Shown here: positions 18,399-27,452 of the stretch, in pieces | Position numbering within the stretch: position 1 is the first letter of the stretch | How the letters are laid out: each line of letters starts with the position of its first letter | NCBI RefSeq assembly: GCF_017875465.1 | Contig: NZ_JAGGMQ010000001.1 | Coordinates: forward strand, 4,030,001 to 4,094,000 | Direction: 5' to 3' | DNA: 64,000 bases | Source of the DNA: Winslowiella toletana | GTDB lineage: Bacteria; Pseudomonadota; Gammaproteobacteria; Enterobacterales; Enterobacteriaceae | The notes under the pieces: model-generated | What the model saw: only the letters and a program-made list of their open reading frames with translations | The model's database searches: none | What the model was told of the DNA's origin: nothing | Translations under genes and position numbers: made by a program

Positions 18399-18680
18399 TT
18401 ATCTTGACATCCTCCCAGCCCTAAAGGGCGAGGATCCCTGCTGCAAAGGCTGGGAGGGGGAGTCTCTAAGCCACCGGGTATTTACTGCTGCTTTCCACTC
18501 AGTCAGCCATGAGGTCATTTTTGTATAAGGGATATATTTATTTCCCGCCTCCTGGTTCTCGTTCTGAAGCGCCAGCGCACGGTTGAAAACGAAACGACAG
18601 GCACCAGCGAAGCGTCTCATTTCACGCTCCTGCTGATCATCTGGTCGCAACTGGAATTTGAAGGCTTGCCATCGTTTCAT
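18399..18680 (-). pseudogene. truncated IS200/IS605 tnpB (accessory RNA-guided nuclease gene), N-terminal part only
   Basis: From the ATG at 18680 the frame reads MKRWQAFKFQLRPDDQQERE, then FAGACRFVFNRALALQNEN, the canonical N terminus of TnpB (OrfB). Homology continues to RDSPSQPLQQ and then jumps directly into GSSPFRAGRMSR, which is translated from the element's right-end hairpin. Roughly the last three quarters of TnpB, including the RuvC and zinc-finger parts, is deleted. No tnpA is present. The open frame runs upstream to 18761, but the family start is at 18680. Confidence 0.85.
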
Positions 18681-18842
18681 ACTCCCAATTATATTTTTGT
18701 TTGTGGCAAATGTAACTAATATTAGCTGCGTCAGACAATGACCTTCCTGATACATGTTCACCAGGTCTCTGTCCCAGATATCGACGAAAAATATTTGATC
18801 AGCATATCCCTGCCCTGAAGGACGGGATTTGACGGCACACGA
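18400..18842 (-). mobile_element. internally deleted IS200/IS605-family element
   Basis: Both ends are recognisable. On the tnpB 3' side is CCTCCCAGCCCTAAAGGGCG (18411-18430), the right-end hairpin seen in many enterobacterial IS605 elements. On the 5' side is TCCCTGCCCTGAAGGACGGGA (18807-18827) followed by TTTGACGGC, the left-end hairpin. Only a tnpB fragment remains between them. Such short elements with intact ends can still be mobilised by a related TnpA elsewhere. Exact ends are approximate. Confidence 0.75.
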
Positions 18843-18884
18843 GATAAATGGTTTACGCGTTTTGCCAAAGCGGGTATCTTACGC

Positions 18885-19005
18885 GCCGACTATACCCTTC
18901 GTACTTGAAGTTGCCGCTGCGTTAGCGGCGCGCACTCACCCGATTCACTGACACCGGGATTCGTTTACTTGCTGCCTTGCTGCAACTCCAGTTACTTTGG
19001 CTAAA
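18885..19005. repeat. long imperfect palindromic intergenic repeat
   Basis: The stretch from TATACCCTTCGTACTTGAAG through GCAACTCCAGTTACTTTGGC has ends that are roughly complementary (AAGTTGC against GCAACTC; AGTTACTTTGG against TTCGTACTT) and a CACTCACCCGATTCACTGAC core. It resembles, from memory, a repeat family of about 120-130 bp found many times between genes in Serratia, Yersinia, Pantoea and Erwinia. It sits immediately upstream of rlmF and may fold in its leader RNA. Confidence 0.5.
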
Positions 19006-19020
19006 ACTTAAGAGACGCCG

Positions 19021-19953
19021 ATGAAAAAGCCTGCTGAAAAAAACGTTCTTCACCCGCGCAACCGCCATCGCGGACGCTACGACTTTGATGCGCTGAAAGC
19101 GTGCCACCCCGCGCTGGCGCCTTTCGTGCAGGTGAATCAGTATGGCGATGAGTCGGTTAATTTTGCCGATCCGGCCGCAGTGAAAATGCTAAACCAGGCG
19201 CTGCTGCATCACTACTACCAGATTGAACACTGGGCGATCCCGGACGGTTTTCTGACGCCGCCGGTACCGGGTCGGGCGGATTATCTGCACCATCTGGCCG
19301 ATCTGCTGGCCGAAGACCATCAGTCGGTTATCCCGCGCAGCAATATTAACGTGCTGGATATTGGCTGCGGCGCAAACTGCATCTATCCGCTGATTGGCCA
19401 TCGTGAATATGAGTGGCGCTTTACCGGCACCGAGAGCAATGAGCAGGCTATAAAGGCCGCTAACGCGATTATCGACTCCAACCCGGGCCTGAACCGCGGC
19501 ATCCGCTTGCGTCGCCAGAAAGAGAGCACAGCCATCTTCCGTGGTGTGGTGCATAAAAATGATTTCTACCATGTCAGTATCTGCAATCCACCGTTCCACG
19601 CCTCCGCCAGCGATGCGCGTCAGGGCAGCCAGCGTAAACTGCGTAATCTTGGCCTCGATCGTAATGGACCGCTGAACTTTGGTGGTCAGCAGGATGAGTT
19701 ATGGTGTGAAGGCGGCGAGACGGCCTTTATCAGCCAGATGGTTAACGAGAGTATCGATTTCGCCCGTCAGTTTGTCTGGTTTACCTCACTGGTGTCGCGC
19801 AAAGAGAACCTGCCAGCGCTGCGTGAGGCACTGGAAGAGGCTGGCGCAGCGCAGGTGCGGATTGTTGATATGGCGCAGGGGCAGAAACAGAGCCGGTTTA
19901 TCGCCTGGAGCTTTTACGATAAACCAGCGCGCAGCCGTCTGCTAACCAGGTAA
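19021..19953 (+). CDS. rlmF: 23S rRNA (adenine-1618 N6)-methyltransferase
   Basis: A 310-residue orthologue of E. coli YbiN/RlmF, which methylates A1618 of 23S rRNA using S-adenosylmethionine. The N terminus [16 protein letters not shown], the SAM-binding [15 protein letters not shown] and the N6-adenine methylase catalytic NPPF (in [14 protein letters not shown]) are visible. The gene is convergent with mscM, with only one base between the stop codons, as expected for this conserved neighbourhood. Confidence 0.95.
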   Translation: MKKPAEKNVLHPRNRHRGRYDFDALKACHPALAPFVQVNQYGDESVNFADPAAVKMLNQALLHHYYQIEHWAIPDGFLTPPVPGRADYLHHLADLLAEDHQSVIPRSNINVLDIGCGANCIYPLIGHREYEWRFTGTESNEQAIKAANAIIDSNPGLNRGIRLRRQKESTAIFRGVVHKNDFYHVSICNPPFHASASDARQGSQRKLRNLGLDRNGPLNFGGQQDELWCEGGETAFISQMVNESIDFARQFVWFTSLVSRKENLPALREALEEAGAAQVRIVDMAQGQKQSRFIAWSFYDKPARSRLLTR

Positions 19954-19954
19954 C

Positions 19955-22228
19955 TTATTCCGGAGCGGCTAATGCCTGCATGCCAGCCGCGCCCTCTATA
20001 TCACTGCCGGTTTGTAACACCTGCACCGTCTGGCGCGGTGGTTTAATACCGGCCGCATCAAAATGTTTCTTCACCATATCATCCAGCGCAAAGCGTACCG
20101 TCCACTGCTTAAGCGGTTGCGTGGTAAAGGAGACGCGCACGGTAAATGACTGGCTGGTCAGGCCGACCAGCCCGGCAAAGGACGGCTCGCCGATCACCAT
20201 GCCGCGGATCTCTTTGTTCTCCATCAGCTCTTTCACCGCCGCCTGTAAAGTCGCATTAACCTTTTCACTCTCTTCATTGCGATCAACATCATAGTTGGCG
20301 ACAAACGAGCCGATGCCGCGCACAAAGTTGGCGAAGGTAGTGATCGATGACCACGGAATAATATGGTAAGCGCCGGTATCCTGGCGCACCCCGACTGAGC
20401 GAATCGACATCCGTTCCACGGTGCCGGTAATCGGGCCAATGGTCACCAGGTCGCCGGTATTCATACCGTTTTCAAACTGAATAAACACGCCGGTAATAAT
20501 ATCCTTTACCAGCGTCTGTGAACCAAAGGAGACCGCCAGTCCCAGCGCCCCGGCGCCAGCCAGCAGCGGCGCGATATTAACGCCAATTTCCGACAGCAGA
20601 ATCATAATGGTAATGGTGCTGATCACCACCGCCAGCGCATTGCGAAACAGGGTCAGCAGGGTACGGGTTCGCGCGCCTGGCATCGGTCGGCCATGGGAAT
20701 CCGAAGCGAGCCGGCTCTCAATCAGGCTGGCCAGCAGCGTCCAGCCCGCCGCCGAGAACAGCAGGATCATCAGGATGCGAATCAGCACATCCACCATCTT
20801 CTCGCCAGCGCCAACCGTCAGCCAGTGCCACAGATCAAACAGATGCCAGGCGTTAAGCAACAGCAGGGTAACGGCGAAGACGGTGATAATACGCGCCAGT
20901 TTCAGCAAAGCGGAAACCCAGGCATTGACCCGTTTTTGCAGCTCCGGATAGTGACTGCGTAGCTCCGGCGATAGCACAATAGTTTTTGCAATCCAGCGGC
21001 TCAGGGTGCCGGATACCAGCGCGCCGATACCGATAATCGCCAGGCTGCGCACCGTTGCTGACATCATAAATTGCAGGCTGTCGCCGGGATTAAATATTGA
21101 GAAGAAGAACAGCACGATAAAATAGGTGCTGGCCAGCCAGTGCCAGATCAGCGCAAAGCCGCGGATAAACAGGGCGAAAAACGACATGCTGCGATCGGCA
21201 AGCCTCACCAGCTCCTGCTGGATATTGCGCTTGTTATGGAAAATCAGATACAGCGCCCACAGGGTAATCAGCCCCATCACCACCACATTAACCAGTGCGC
21301 CGACCTGTAAATTTACCTGATTACTGACAATCGGCACGATCACCAGTAATCCATAACCAATCAGGCCGCTCAGCCAGCTAAGGCGGGTATTCCAGTAGCG
21401 GGCGCGGTTATCGGCAATGCGGAACGGGCGTAAATCCGGCACATTGGGGCAGAAAATCAGGCGTAAAATCGCTTTAAAAAACTCGATTAGCGCAAACGCA
21501 TTAAGAAACAGCCCCTGCTGGCGTGCGATGGTACGACTACCAGCATTCAGGTAGTCACTCATAATCTGGCCGGTAAACAGCGCCAGCGCCAGTAGCGCCA
21601 GATCAATAACAAAAGCGGCCATAATCATCGCTGGCAGATGCAGCCAGCTGGAGCGGTCGCGGTTTTTGCTGCGTCCCCAGCGTCCCATGCGGCGATACAG
21701 CGGTCTTGCCAGCCAGCGGACCAGCCACCAGAAGGCAAACAGCGCCGCCGCCAGCATCATGAAATGGCTGACGGCATTGTAAAAGGTGTCCGGGTTAAAG
21801 GTTTTATGCGGCGCGGAGAAAATATTATGTTGCAGCGTGGAAAATCGCTCAGCAAAGGCGCCGCCAAACTGACGGCTGACATCGGTCAGACCCTGTAATA
21901 CCGTCTTATCATCCTGCTCTTCAGCTGGCGGCGTCAGCACCGGTTGGCCATTTTCCGCCGGGGTGGCAGCAGCATTGCGCAGCTGTTCGATTAATTCGCC
22001 GCGTGACTGGTCATTCTGCAAAATATTCGCCAGCGCCGCATAAGCCGCTTTTTTATCTTCAACATCAGGTTGCTCGCTGGCGGCCTCTCCCTGCTTTTGC
22101 GTCTGCTGAGCCGCTACCGCAGCGGCAGGCAGTGAGACAGCTACTGCCTGACGGCCGAATCCGGCGATGAAAATAAACAGCAATAACCACCGAAGCAGAA
22201 ATCGTCGGGGCGGGGCAAAAGCCAGCAT
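19955..22228 (-). CDS. mscM: moderate-conductance mechanosensitive channel (YbiO/MscM)
   Basis: A 757-residue inner-membrane protein of the MscS superfamily. A signal peptide/first hydrophobic segment (FLLRWLLLFIFIAGFGRQAVA) is followed by a periplasmic Gln/Ala-rich region, about ten membrane segments and a C-terminal MscS core. The core contains LAGAGALGLAVSFGSQTLVKDIITGVFIQFENGMNTGD, the pore helix and beta-domain entry; channels of this family open under osmotic downshock. The frame extends to 22270, but the ATG at 22228 has AGGAG and starts at the signal peptide, so it is chosen. Confidence 0.93.
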   Translation of the reverse strand: MLAFAPPRRFLLRWLLLFIFIAGFGRQAVAVSLPAAAVAAQQTQKQGEAASEQPDVEDKKAAYAALANILQNDQSRGELIEQLRNAAATPAENGQPVLTPPAEEQDDKTVLQGLTDVSRQFGGAFAERFSTLQHNIFSAPHKTFNPDTFYNAVSHFMMLAAALFAFWWLVRWLARPLYRRMGRWGRSKNRDRSSWLHLPAMIMAAFVIDLALLALALFTGQIMSDYLNAGSRTIARQQGLFLNAFALIEFFKAILRLIFCPNVPDLRPFRIADNRARYWNTRLSWLSGLIGYGLLVIVPIVSNQVNLQVGALVNVVVMGLITLWALYLIFHNKRNIQQELVRLADRSMSFFALFIRGFALIWHWLASTYFIVLFFFSIFNPGDSLQFMMSATVRSLAIIGIGALVSGTLSRWIAKTIVLSPELRSHYPELQKRVNAWVSALLKLARIITVFAVTLLLLNAWHLFDLWHWLTVGAGEKMVDVLIRILMILLFSAAGWTLLASLIESRLASDSHGRPMPGARTRTLLTLFRNALAVVISTITIMILLSEIGVNIAPLLAGAGALGLAVSFGSQTLVKDIITGVFIQFENGMNTGDLVTIGPITGTVERMSIRSVGVRQDTGAYHIIPWSSITTFANFVRGIGSFVANYDVDRNEESEKVNATLQAAVKELMENKEIRGMVIGEPSFAGLVGLTSQSFTVRVSFTTQPLKQWTVRFALDDMVKKHFDAAGIKPPRQTVQVLQTGSDIEGAAGMQALAAPE

Positions 22229-22337
22229 CACATTCTCCTGTAGCGTCGCCAAAGCAGCGTCGATCAGCAAGTATAGCGGGCCTGAGGTCAGTGTAAGGTA
22301 AAGCTGGCGGTTTTGGGATTAGGCTGAGAAAGGAGGA

Positions 22338-22356
22338 GGGCGGCATCAGGCCGCCC
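22338..22356 (-). terminator. stem-loop after glnQ
   Basis: GGGCGGC (22338-22344) pairs with GCCGCCC (22350-22356) around ATCAG, 7 bases beyond the glnQ stop. On the minus strand it is followed by the pyrimidine-rich TCCTCCTTTCTC rather than a pure T-run. It probably ends or protects the glnHPQ transcript. Confidence 0.6.
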
Positions 22357-22362
22357 TTAAGA

Positions 22363-23085
22363 TTATGAAACGTGTTGTAAAAACTCTTGCAGACGGGCGC
22401 TTGGCGGATGGCTAATCAGCGTATCCGGGTCACCATCTTCGGCAATGCGGCCTTTATCGATAAAGATCAGGCGCGACGCCACTTTCTGCGCGAAGCCGAC
22501 TTCATGGGTCACGATCACCATGGTCATGCCTTCTTCGGCCAGATCCTGCATCACTTTCAGTACTTCGTGACGCAGCTCCGGATCCAGTGCAGAAGTTGGC
22601 TCATCAAACAGCATCAGTTTCGGCTTCACCGCCAGCGCACGGGCAATTGCCACGCGCTGCTGCTGACCACCGGAGAGTTCAGACGGGAAGTGGTGCGCAC
22701 GTTCGGCAAGGCCGACTTTGCCCAGCAGCTCTTTCGCCAGTTTATGCGCATCCGCTTTCTTCGCGCCACGCACGCGAATCGGACCAAAGGCGACGTTATC
22801 CAGCGCGTTCATCTGCGGGAACAGATGGAACTGCTGGAATACCATGCCGGCTTCCTGACGGATCAGGCGCTCATCAACTTTCGGATCGTTAACTTTCAGA
22901 CCATCAACTATCAGCTCACCGCTGGTAATCTCTTCCAGCTTATTGATGCAACGCAGCAGAGTGGATTTGCCGGAGCCGCTTGGCCCGATAATCACCACCA
23001 CTTCGCCCTGTTTAATGCTCAGGTCAATATTGTGCAGCACCTGGGTCTGACCAAAATGTTTGGAGACGTTTTTAAATTCAATCAC
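22363..23085 (-). CDS. glnQ: glutamine ABC transporter ATPase
   Basis: A 240-residue ABC ATPase: Walker [11 protein letters not shown]-loop, signature [15 protein letters not shown], Walker [15 protein letters not shown], and the switch His in VTHEVGF. It is nearly identical in layout to E. coli GlnQ and energises high-affinity glutamine uptake with GlnP and GlnH. Its ATG overlaps the glnP stop by 4 bp. Confidence 0.97.
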   Translation of the reverse strand: MIEFKNVSKHFGQTQVLHNIDLSIKQGEVVVIIGPSGSGKSTLLRCINKLEEITSGELIVDGLKVNDPKVDERLIRQEAGMVFQQFHLFPQMNALDNVAFGPIRVRGAKKADAHKLAKELLGKVGLAERAHHFPSELSGGQQQRVAIARALAVKPKLMLFDEPTSALDPELRHEVLKVMQDLAEEGMTMVIVTHEVGFAQKVASRLIFIDKGRIAEDGDPDTLISHPPSARLQEFLQHVS

Positions 23086-23741
23086 AGGATTTTCATCCTT
23101 TTCTCAATGCGACGCAGAACGAAACTCAGCACCAGCGTAATAAACAGATAGATAACCGCAACCGCACTCCAGATCTCCAGCGCGCGGAAGTTACCAGCAA
23201 TAATTTCCTGTCCCTGACGCGTCAGTTCCGCCACGCCAATCACGATAAACAGCGAGGTATCCTTGATGCTGACAATCCACTGGTTACCCAATGGCGGCAG
23301 CATACGGCGCAGCGCCAGCGGCATAATCACGTAACGCAGAGTTTCACGGCGTGACAGGCCCAGCGCCAGTCCTGCTTCACGGAAACCGTTATGAATTGAC
23401 AGTACCGCACCACGGGTGATCTCAGCGATATAGGCGCCGGAGTTGATGATAATGGTTACCACCGCCGCGCTAAACGGATCGATGCGCAGATCGGTAAAGG
23501 CCATCGGCAGGGCGAAGTAGATAAACATCACCTGCACCACAATCGGCGTACCGCGAATCAGCTCAATAAACACCAGCGCGATATTGCTGGAAAGCCAGCC
23601 GCCATAGGCGCGGGCAAAACCGGCAATCAGGCCGATTATCAGGCCGCCAACCAGACCGAGGACCGAAATCCACAGCGTCATTTTGGCGCCTTCAAGCAGA
23701 ATAGGAAGAGCTGGCCAGATGGCGCTCCAGTCGAACTGCAT
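23082..23741 (-). CDS. glnP: glutamine ABC transporter permease
   Basis: A 219-residue inner-membrane permease starting [20 protein letters not shown], as in E. coli GlnP. It has five membrane segments and the EAA coupling loop [25 protein letters not shown]. It forms the channel of the GlnHPQ importer. It is separated from glnH by about 150 bp that contains a palindromic repeat, which may explain lower expression than the binding protein. Confidence 0.97.
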   Translation of the reverse strand: MQFDWSAIWPALPILLEGAKMTLWISVLGLVGGLIIGLIAGFARAYGGWLSSNIALVFIELIRGTPIVVQVMFIYFALPMAFTDLRIDPFSAAVVTIIINSGAYIAEITRGAVLSIHNGFREAGLALGLSRRETLRYVIMPLALRRMLPPLGNQWIVSIKDTSLFIVIGVAELTRQGQEIIAGNFRALEIWSAVAVIYLFITLVLSFVLRRIEKRMKIL

Positions 23742-23829
23742 AATACTTTCTCCCGAACGAAAACACTTTTTGTTGAAATGGAAAAACGCAGAGACGCAAA
23801 GCCGTCGCTGACGTTAATGACTCTGCATG

Positions 23830-23858
23830 GTAGCGGGCGGCGAGAACGCCGCCGCTAC
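23830..23858. repeat. REP-like palindrome between glnH and glnP
   Basis: GTAGCGGGCGGCG followed by AGAA and CGCCGCCGCTAC. Nearly the same GGGCGGCG-NNNN-CGCCGCCC core occurs at 46804-46830 and 54804-54823, always between genes. Its place inside the glnHPQ operon, after the binding-protein gene, suggests 3' end stabilisation of the glnH message. Confidence 0.65.
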
Positions 23859-23890
23859 GGTATGGAGAACCACTGATTAACCGGAGTGTA

Positions 23891-24637
23891 TTATTTAGGT
23901 TCGCTGCCGAACCATTTTTTATAAATTGTGTTGTAAGTACCGTTATCATGCAGGGTTTTCAGCGCGCCGTTTACTTTGCCACGCAGGTCATCGCTGCCTT
24001 TCGGGAAGGCGATACCGTACTGCTGGGCTGAAATCGATTCGCCAACCGCTTTAAACTGGCCTTTACCGGCGGTGTGGATAAAGTAGAGAATATTTGGCGT
24101 GTCATGCAGCACAGCGTCAGCACGGTTAGTGCCTAACTCCATATAGGCGTTGTCGATATTCGGGAACTGACGCAGGTCTTTGGTTTTGATGTGCTGTTTC
24201 GCATAATCAACAGAACCGGTGCCGCTTTTGACTGCCACCACTTTACCGTTCAGATCATCAATGCTTTTTACTTCATTGTTATTCGCTTTTACCATCACCA
24301 GCAGGCCGCTTTTGTAATAGCCGTCGGAGAATTCAATCGCTTTTTTACGCTCTTCGGTAATGGTGATACCCGCCAGTGCGAGGTCGATATTGCGAGTCTG
24401 CAGTGCAGGAATGATGCCGCTGAAGTCCATTGGCTTCAGGGTATATTCAATGTTCAGCTGTTTAGCGATGGCATCCCACAGATCGATATCAAAACCGACA
24501 TACTTATCACCCTGTTTAAATTCAAACGGGACGAACGCAGTATCAGTGGCGACGATCAGTTTCTTTTCAGCAGCCGTGGAAGAGACAGCAAATGCCAGCG
24601 CCAGCGCGGCAAGGGAGACCTTAAAAATCGACTTCAT
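23891..24637 (-). CDS. glnH: periplasmic glutamine-binding protein
   Basis: A family 3 solute-binding protein of 248 residues: signal peptide [20 protein letters not shown] ending TAA, then mature [18 protein letters not shown]. The substrate stretch [26 protein letters not shown] and [11 protein letters not shown] match E. coli GlnH closely. The open frame extends far upstream to 24823, through the promoter and NtrC sites; the ATG at 24637 with AAGGAT upstream starts the signal peptide and is the right choice. Confidence 0.97.
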   Translation of the reverse strand: MKSIFKVSLAALALAFAVSSTAAEKKLIVATDTAFVPFEFKQGDKYVGFDIDLWDAIAKQLNIEYTLKPMDFSGIIPALQTRNIDLALAGITITEERKKAIEFSDGYYKSGLLVMVKANNNEVKSIDDLNGKVVAVKSGTGSVDYAKQHIKTKDLRQFPNIDNAYMELGTNRADAVLHDTPNILYFIHTAGKGQFKAVGESISAQQYGIAFPKGSDDLRGKVNGALKTLHDNGTYNTIYKKWFGSEPK

Positions 24638-24696
24638 CATCTTATCCTTATCATTGAATCGGGGAGCTCCCCGTTGTTGTGATGCCCGCTGCCATA

Positions 24697-24712
24697 TGAA
24701 AAATCTATGCCA
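24697..24712 (-). promoter_or_regulatory. predicted sigma-54 promoter of glnHPQ
   Basis: On the minus strand the sequence reads TGGCATAGATTTTTCA. This keeps the GG/-24 and C/-12 elements at the right distance of the TGGCAC-N5-TTGCA consensus, with the G of the -12 GC replaced by T. Together with NtrC-type sites 70-120 bp upstream it mirrors the nitrogen-regulated glnHp2 promoter of E. coli. Confidence 0.65.
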
Positions 24713-24783
24713 ACTTTTCATATTGTTTAAAAACAGCAGGTTAATCCATCCGATGGACAACAATTCTTTAGCTTTGCGTGCTG

Positions 24784-24832
24784 TGCACCATAATGAGTCA
24801 CCATAATGGTGCATTGAGATCATTGTGGTGCA
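24784..24832. promoter_or_regulatory. cluster of three NtrC-type enhancer sites
   Basis: Three 17 bp sites resemble TGCACCA-N3-TGGTGCA: 24784-24800 (perfect left arm), 24797-24813 (GTCACCA-TAA-TGGTGCA, the best) and 24816-24832 (perfect right arm). They lie upstream of the predicted sigma-54 promoter at the usual enhancer distance, so glnHPQ should be induced on nitrogen limitation. Confidence 0.8.
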
Positions 24833-24930
24833 GCAGCAGGCGCTTTACTAAAACATTAAATCGGGTATTCAATGAACAGGATAGTTAGAAATATGTTAAC
24901 AGGCTCATATTTCTGTATTAATAATTGAAA

Positions 24931-25194
24931 TTAGCGTAGCTGGCTATCTTTACTGCCACGACGGTTAAACAACGCCGCGCCCTGTTTATTATCGTGCAAC
25001 TGCTGACATTTAACACAATATTGCACGCCGGGCAGGGCGAGACGCCGTGCTTCGGGAATTGGCTCGTCACATTCGTGACAAAATTCTGCGCTGGCGCCAG
25101 CATGCAACTGTTTGCGCGCCCGCTGCACTGCATCATCAATGGTGGAATCAATTTGCTGTTGAACAGCATCGTCAGATGCCCATCCGCTTGCCAT
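24931..25194 (-). CDS. ybiI: DksA/TraR-type zinc finger protein YbiI
   Basis: An 87-residue protein with MASGWASDDAVQQQIDSTID at the start, a zinc site made of CHECDEPIPEARR and YCVKCQQLHD, and the ending NRRGSKDSQLR that is conserved with E. coli YbiI. The start at 25194 matches the E. coli start and has GGAG 9 bases upstream; a GTG at 25209 is in frame but would overlap the ribosome site. Function is unknown in detail; the TraR/DksA zinc finger suggests RNA-polymerase-related or nucleic acid binding. Confidence 0.92.
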   Translation of the reverse strand: MASGWASDDAVQQQIDSTIDDAVQRARKQLHAGASAEFCHECDEPIPEARRLALPGVQYCVKCQQLHDNKQGAALFNRRGSKDSQLR

Positions 25195-25214
25195 TTTCTT
25201 CATCTCCACAATGC

Positions 25215-25245
25215 AAAAAGCGAATGACTCAGAGTCATCCGCTTT
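25215..25245 (-). terminator. intrinsic terminator between dps and ybiI
   Basis: AAAGCGAATGACT (25217-25229) pairs with AGTCATCCGCTTT (25233-25245) with one mismatch, and on the minus strand the stem is followed by TTTTTGC. It should end dps transcripts just before the ybiI ribosome site. Confidence 0.75.
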
Positions 25246-25289
25246 CAGGGCTATTCAGATTGCGGCAGAACTGCCGCCTGGATTAGCTG

Positions 25290-25793
25290 TTATTCAATAT
25301 TGGATTCGATAAACCACAGGAATTTATCGAGATCGCGTGATGCGGCGGTAAAGATATCCGCGGTATCTTCGTCTTCAACTTCGGTGATCGCTTTACGCGT
25401 ATCATTTGCCACTACTGCGTAACGATCAGCCAGCGCTTTCAGATGATCCTGCACGCTGTGAATATTCAGCGGGTAGCTTTTCAGCGGAGTGCGGTCATTA
25501 ACAATCTGCGTCGTACCCAGCGCCACACCACCCAGCTGTACAACACGTTCAGCAATCGTATCCTGGTGATCGGTAATCGCGGTGCGGAAACCATCCAGCA
25601 TTTCATGCACACCGATAAAGTTCGCGCCACGCATGTTCCAGTGCGCCTGTTTGGTAATCAGTGAAAGATCGATAAACTCTGTAACCAGACGATTAAGCAC
25701 CTCGATGGTGGCTTTTTTGTCATTCTCGGCCACGTCATTACGGGTATAAATAAGATCTGAAGATTTTGCTTTAACCAGTTTTGCGGTACTCAT
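25290..25793 (-). CDS. dps: DNA protection during starvation protein
   Basis: A 167-residue ferritin-like mini-ferritin. The ferroxidase motif [19 protein letters not shown] followed by [10 protein letters not shown] is present, and the lysine-containing N-terminal tail ([17 protein letters not shown]) that binds DNA is kept. Dps dodecamers coat DNA and store iron using hydrogen peroxide. I use the second of two consecutive ATGs, as in E. coli. Separate transcription from ybiI is supported by the terminator between them. Confidence 0.97.
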   Translation of the reverse strand: MSTAKLVKAKSSDLIYTRNDVAENDKKATIEVLNRLVTEFIDLSLITKQAHWNMRGANFIGVHEMLDGFRTAITDHQDTIAERVVQLGGVALGTTQIVNDRTPLKSYPLNIHSVQDHLKALADRYAVVANDTRKAITEVEDEDTADIFTAASRDLDKFLWFIESNIE

Positions 25794-25837
25794 CATTAAT
25801 ATCCTCTTGATGGGTTTGTCCTGAATCGTATGGCAAT

Positions 25838-25845
25838 AAGTATAG
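25838..25845 (-). promoter_or_regulatory. predicted -10 element of the dps promoter (sigma-S type)
   Basis: On the minus strand the sequence CGGTGCTATACTT contains a TATACT -10 box with the extended TG and the C at -13 favoured by RpoS. The same CGGTGCTATACTT arrangement is known at E. coli dps. The rest of the 390 bp gap to rhtA (25846-26184) is A+T-rich; I see no gene there. Confidence 0.65.
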
Positions 25846-26184
25846 CACCGGTTATTAAACTTGCAGGAAAGTTGCTGCCTGTTAGTTCGATAGTCAAAGC
25901 CTGTTGCTTTATAACAGGATTATCTGGGGTGATAAATAGCAATGCTAATGGCGCTGATAATATTTATCATTCGTGATTGGTTTTTTAAAGTATTGATTTT
26001 AATTGATTTGTTATTTTACAAACTACGCAGGTGACGGAAGGTGATTTATTTAATGTGTAACGGTGACAAAATATGACTGTCACCATTATTTAACCTGATT
26101 ATAAATTATTATTCATTTTTAACGTACAACCGCTGATTATTCAGCCCCATAACAGAGGCTGTGTCGGAATACTCTCAGAAAAAA

Positions 26185-27087
26185 TTACTCACGAATATCG
26201 CTTACCGGGTCGATCTGCGTTTTTTGCGGGCGCATGGTGAGAGTCGAGCCAATTGATGCGCCAATAATCGCCAGCAGCGCCAGCCACTGCACCAGCGTCA
26301 GCACTTCACCAAGGAACAGCATGCCAGAGACGGCGGCCATGGCCGGTTCCAGACTCATCATGGTGCCAAAGGTGCGCGCTGGCAGACGCGTCAGCGCCAC
26401 CATCTCCAGCGAATAGGGCAACGCACTCGACAGCACTGCAATCGCCAGCGCCAGCGGAATCAGCGACAGCTGCCAGATACCGCTGGCAGCAAAACTCAGA
26501 CCAATCGGCACAAATACGATGGAGGCGATAACTGAACCCATCGCGACGGTTGCCGGGCCATGCTCAGCGCCAGCTTTTTGTCCGGCAAGAATATAGAGCG
26601 CCCAGCAGGCGCCTGCGCCGACCGCCAGCGCCGCGCCTTGCGGATCGACGCTGGAGATATCATGACCCAGTGGCAACAAAAACCATAAACCCAGCACCGC
26701 CAGCACTACCCAGACAAAATCCAGCGCCCGGCGTGAACCGAGCAGTGCCAGCGTTAACGGGCCGGTAAACTCCAGTGCGACCGCAATGCCTAACGGCACG
26801 GTACGTAACGCCAGATAGAACAGATAATTCATCGCCCCCAGCGCCAGACCGTAAATAATCAGCGGGCCCATCTGCTGGCGGCTAAAGCGCAGACGCCAGG
26901 GTTTAAAGATAATGCACAAAATCACCGTGCCCAGCCCGAGGCGCAGCGCGGTAATGCCCGGCGCGCCCACCAGCGGAAACAGGGTTTTCGCCAGCGCTGC
27001 ACCGCCCTGAATAGAGGTCATGGCGATAAGCAAAACTAAAATGGGGAGCCAGACGGGTGACTGCGTCTGCGGTTGAGGTGACGACAT
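26185..27087 (-). CDS. rhtA: threonine/homoserine exporter RhtA
   Basis: A 300-residue EamA-family inner-membrane exporter with ten predicted membrane segments in two repeats. The segments MTSIQGGAALAKTLFPLVGA, TVPLGIAVALEFTGPL and FVWVVLAVLGLWFLLPLG match E. coli RhtA closely, and the place between dps and ompX is the same. It exports threonine and homoserine (and other amino acids). Confidence 0.95.
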   Translation of the reverse strand: MSSPQPQTQSPVWLPILVLLIAMTSIQGGAALAKTLFPLVGAPGITALRLGLGTVILCIIFKPWRLRFSRQQMGPLIIYGLALGAMNYLFYLALRTVPLGIAVALEFTGPLTLALLGSRRALDFVWVVLAVLGLWFLLPLGHDISSVDPQGAALAVGAGACWALYILAGQKAGAEHGPATVAMGSVIASIVFVPIGLSFAASGIWQLSLIPLALAIAVLSSALPYSLEMVALTRLPARTFGTMMSLEPAMAAVSGMLFLGEVLTLVQWLALLAIIGASIGSTLTMRPQKTQIDPVSDIRE

Positions 27088-27262
27088 CCTGAAAACCTAC
27101 CTTTAAATCCATTGGTTTAAGCAAATAAGAGCGTCAGTGTAATAGAGCAGACAGATAAAAAATGCGTTGGCGGCGAAAAAAATGTTGGCTGCAGCACCGA
27201 AACAGGGCCATTTCAGTAAAGAAGTGTCAGGTTTAATTAAGATTTATCTCAATGAACCTTTT

Positions 27263-27292
27263 TTTACACATGGGATTTATTCGGGTTATACT
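27263..27292 (+). promoter_or_regulatory. predicted sigma-70 promoter of ompX
   Basis: TTTACA (27263-27268) and TATACT (27287-27292) are separated by 18 bp. Transcription would begin near 27299, giving a leader of about 150 bases before the ompX ATG. Long ompX leaders are targets of small RNAs in E. coli. The rest of the 365 bp rhtA-ompX gap shows no gene. Confidence 0.5.
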
Positions 27293-27452
27293 GTGATTAA
27301 TATAAGCAAAAAGAATGACATACGAACACCCATTAACTTTCTGTTACAGCAAACATTCTGTTAGACAACAATTATCAGGCAGAGTTTCTCTCTGTTTTTT
27401 GTTATATTTTCAGCGTTGTCAGGAGAGAAGTACTTTCACATTTGAGGTGGTT

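Noticed and set aside
22387..23151. 254-codon plus-strand frame
   Set aside because: Antisense to glnQ and the end of glnP; composition typical of a shadow (many His, Gln, Arg).
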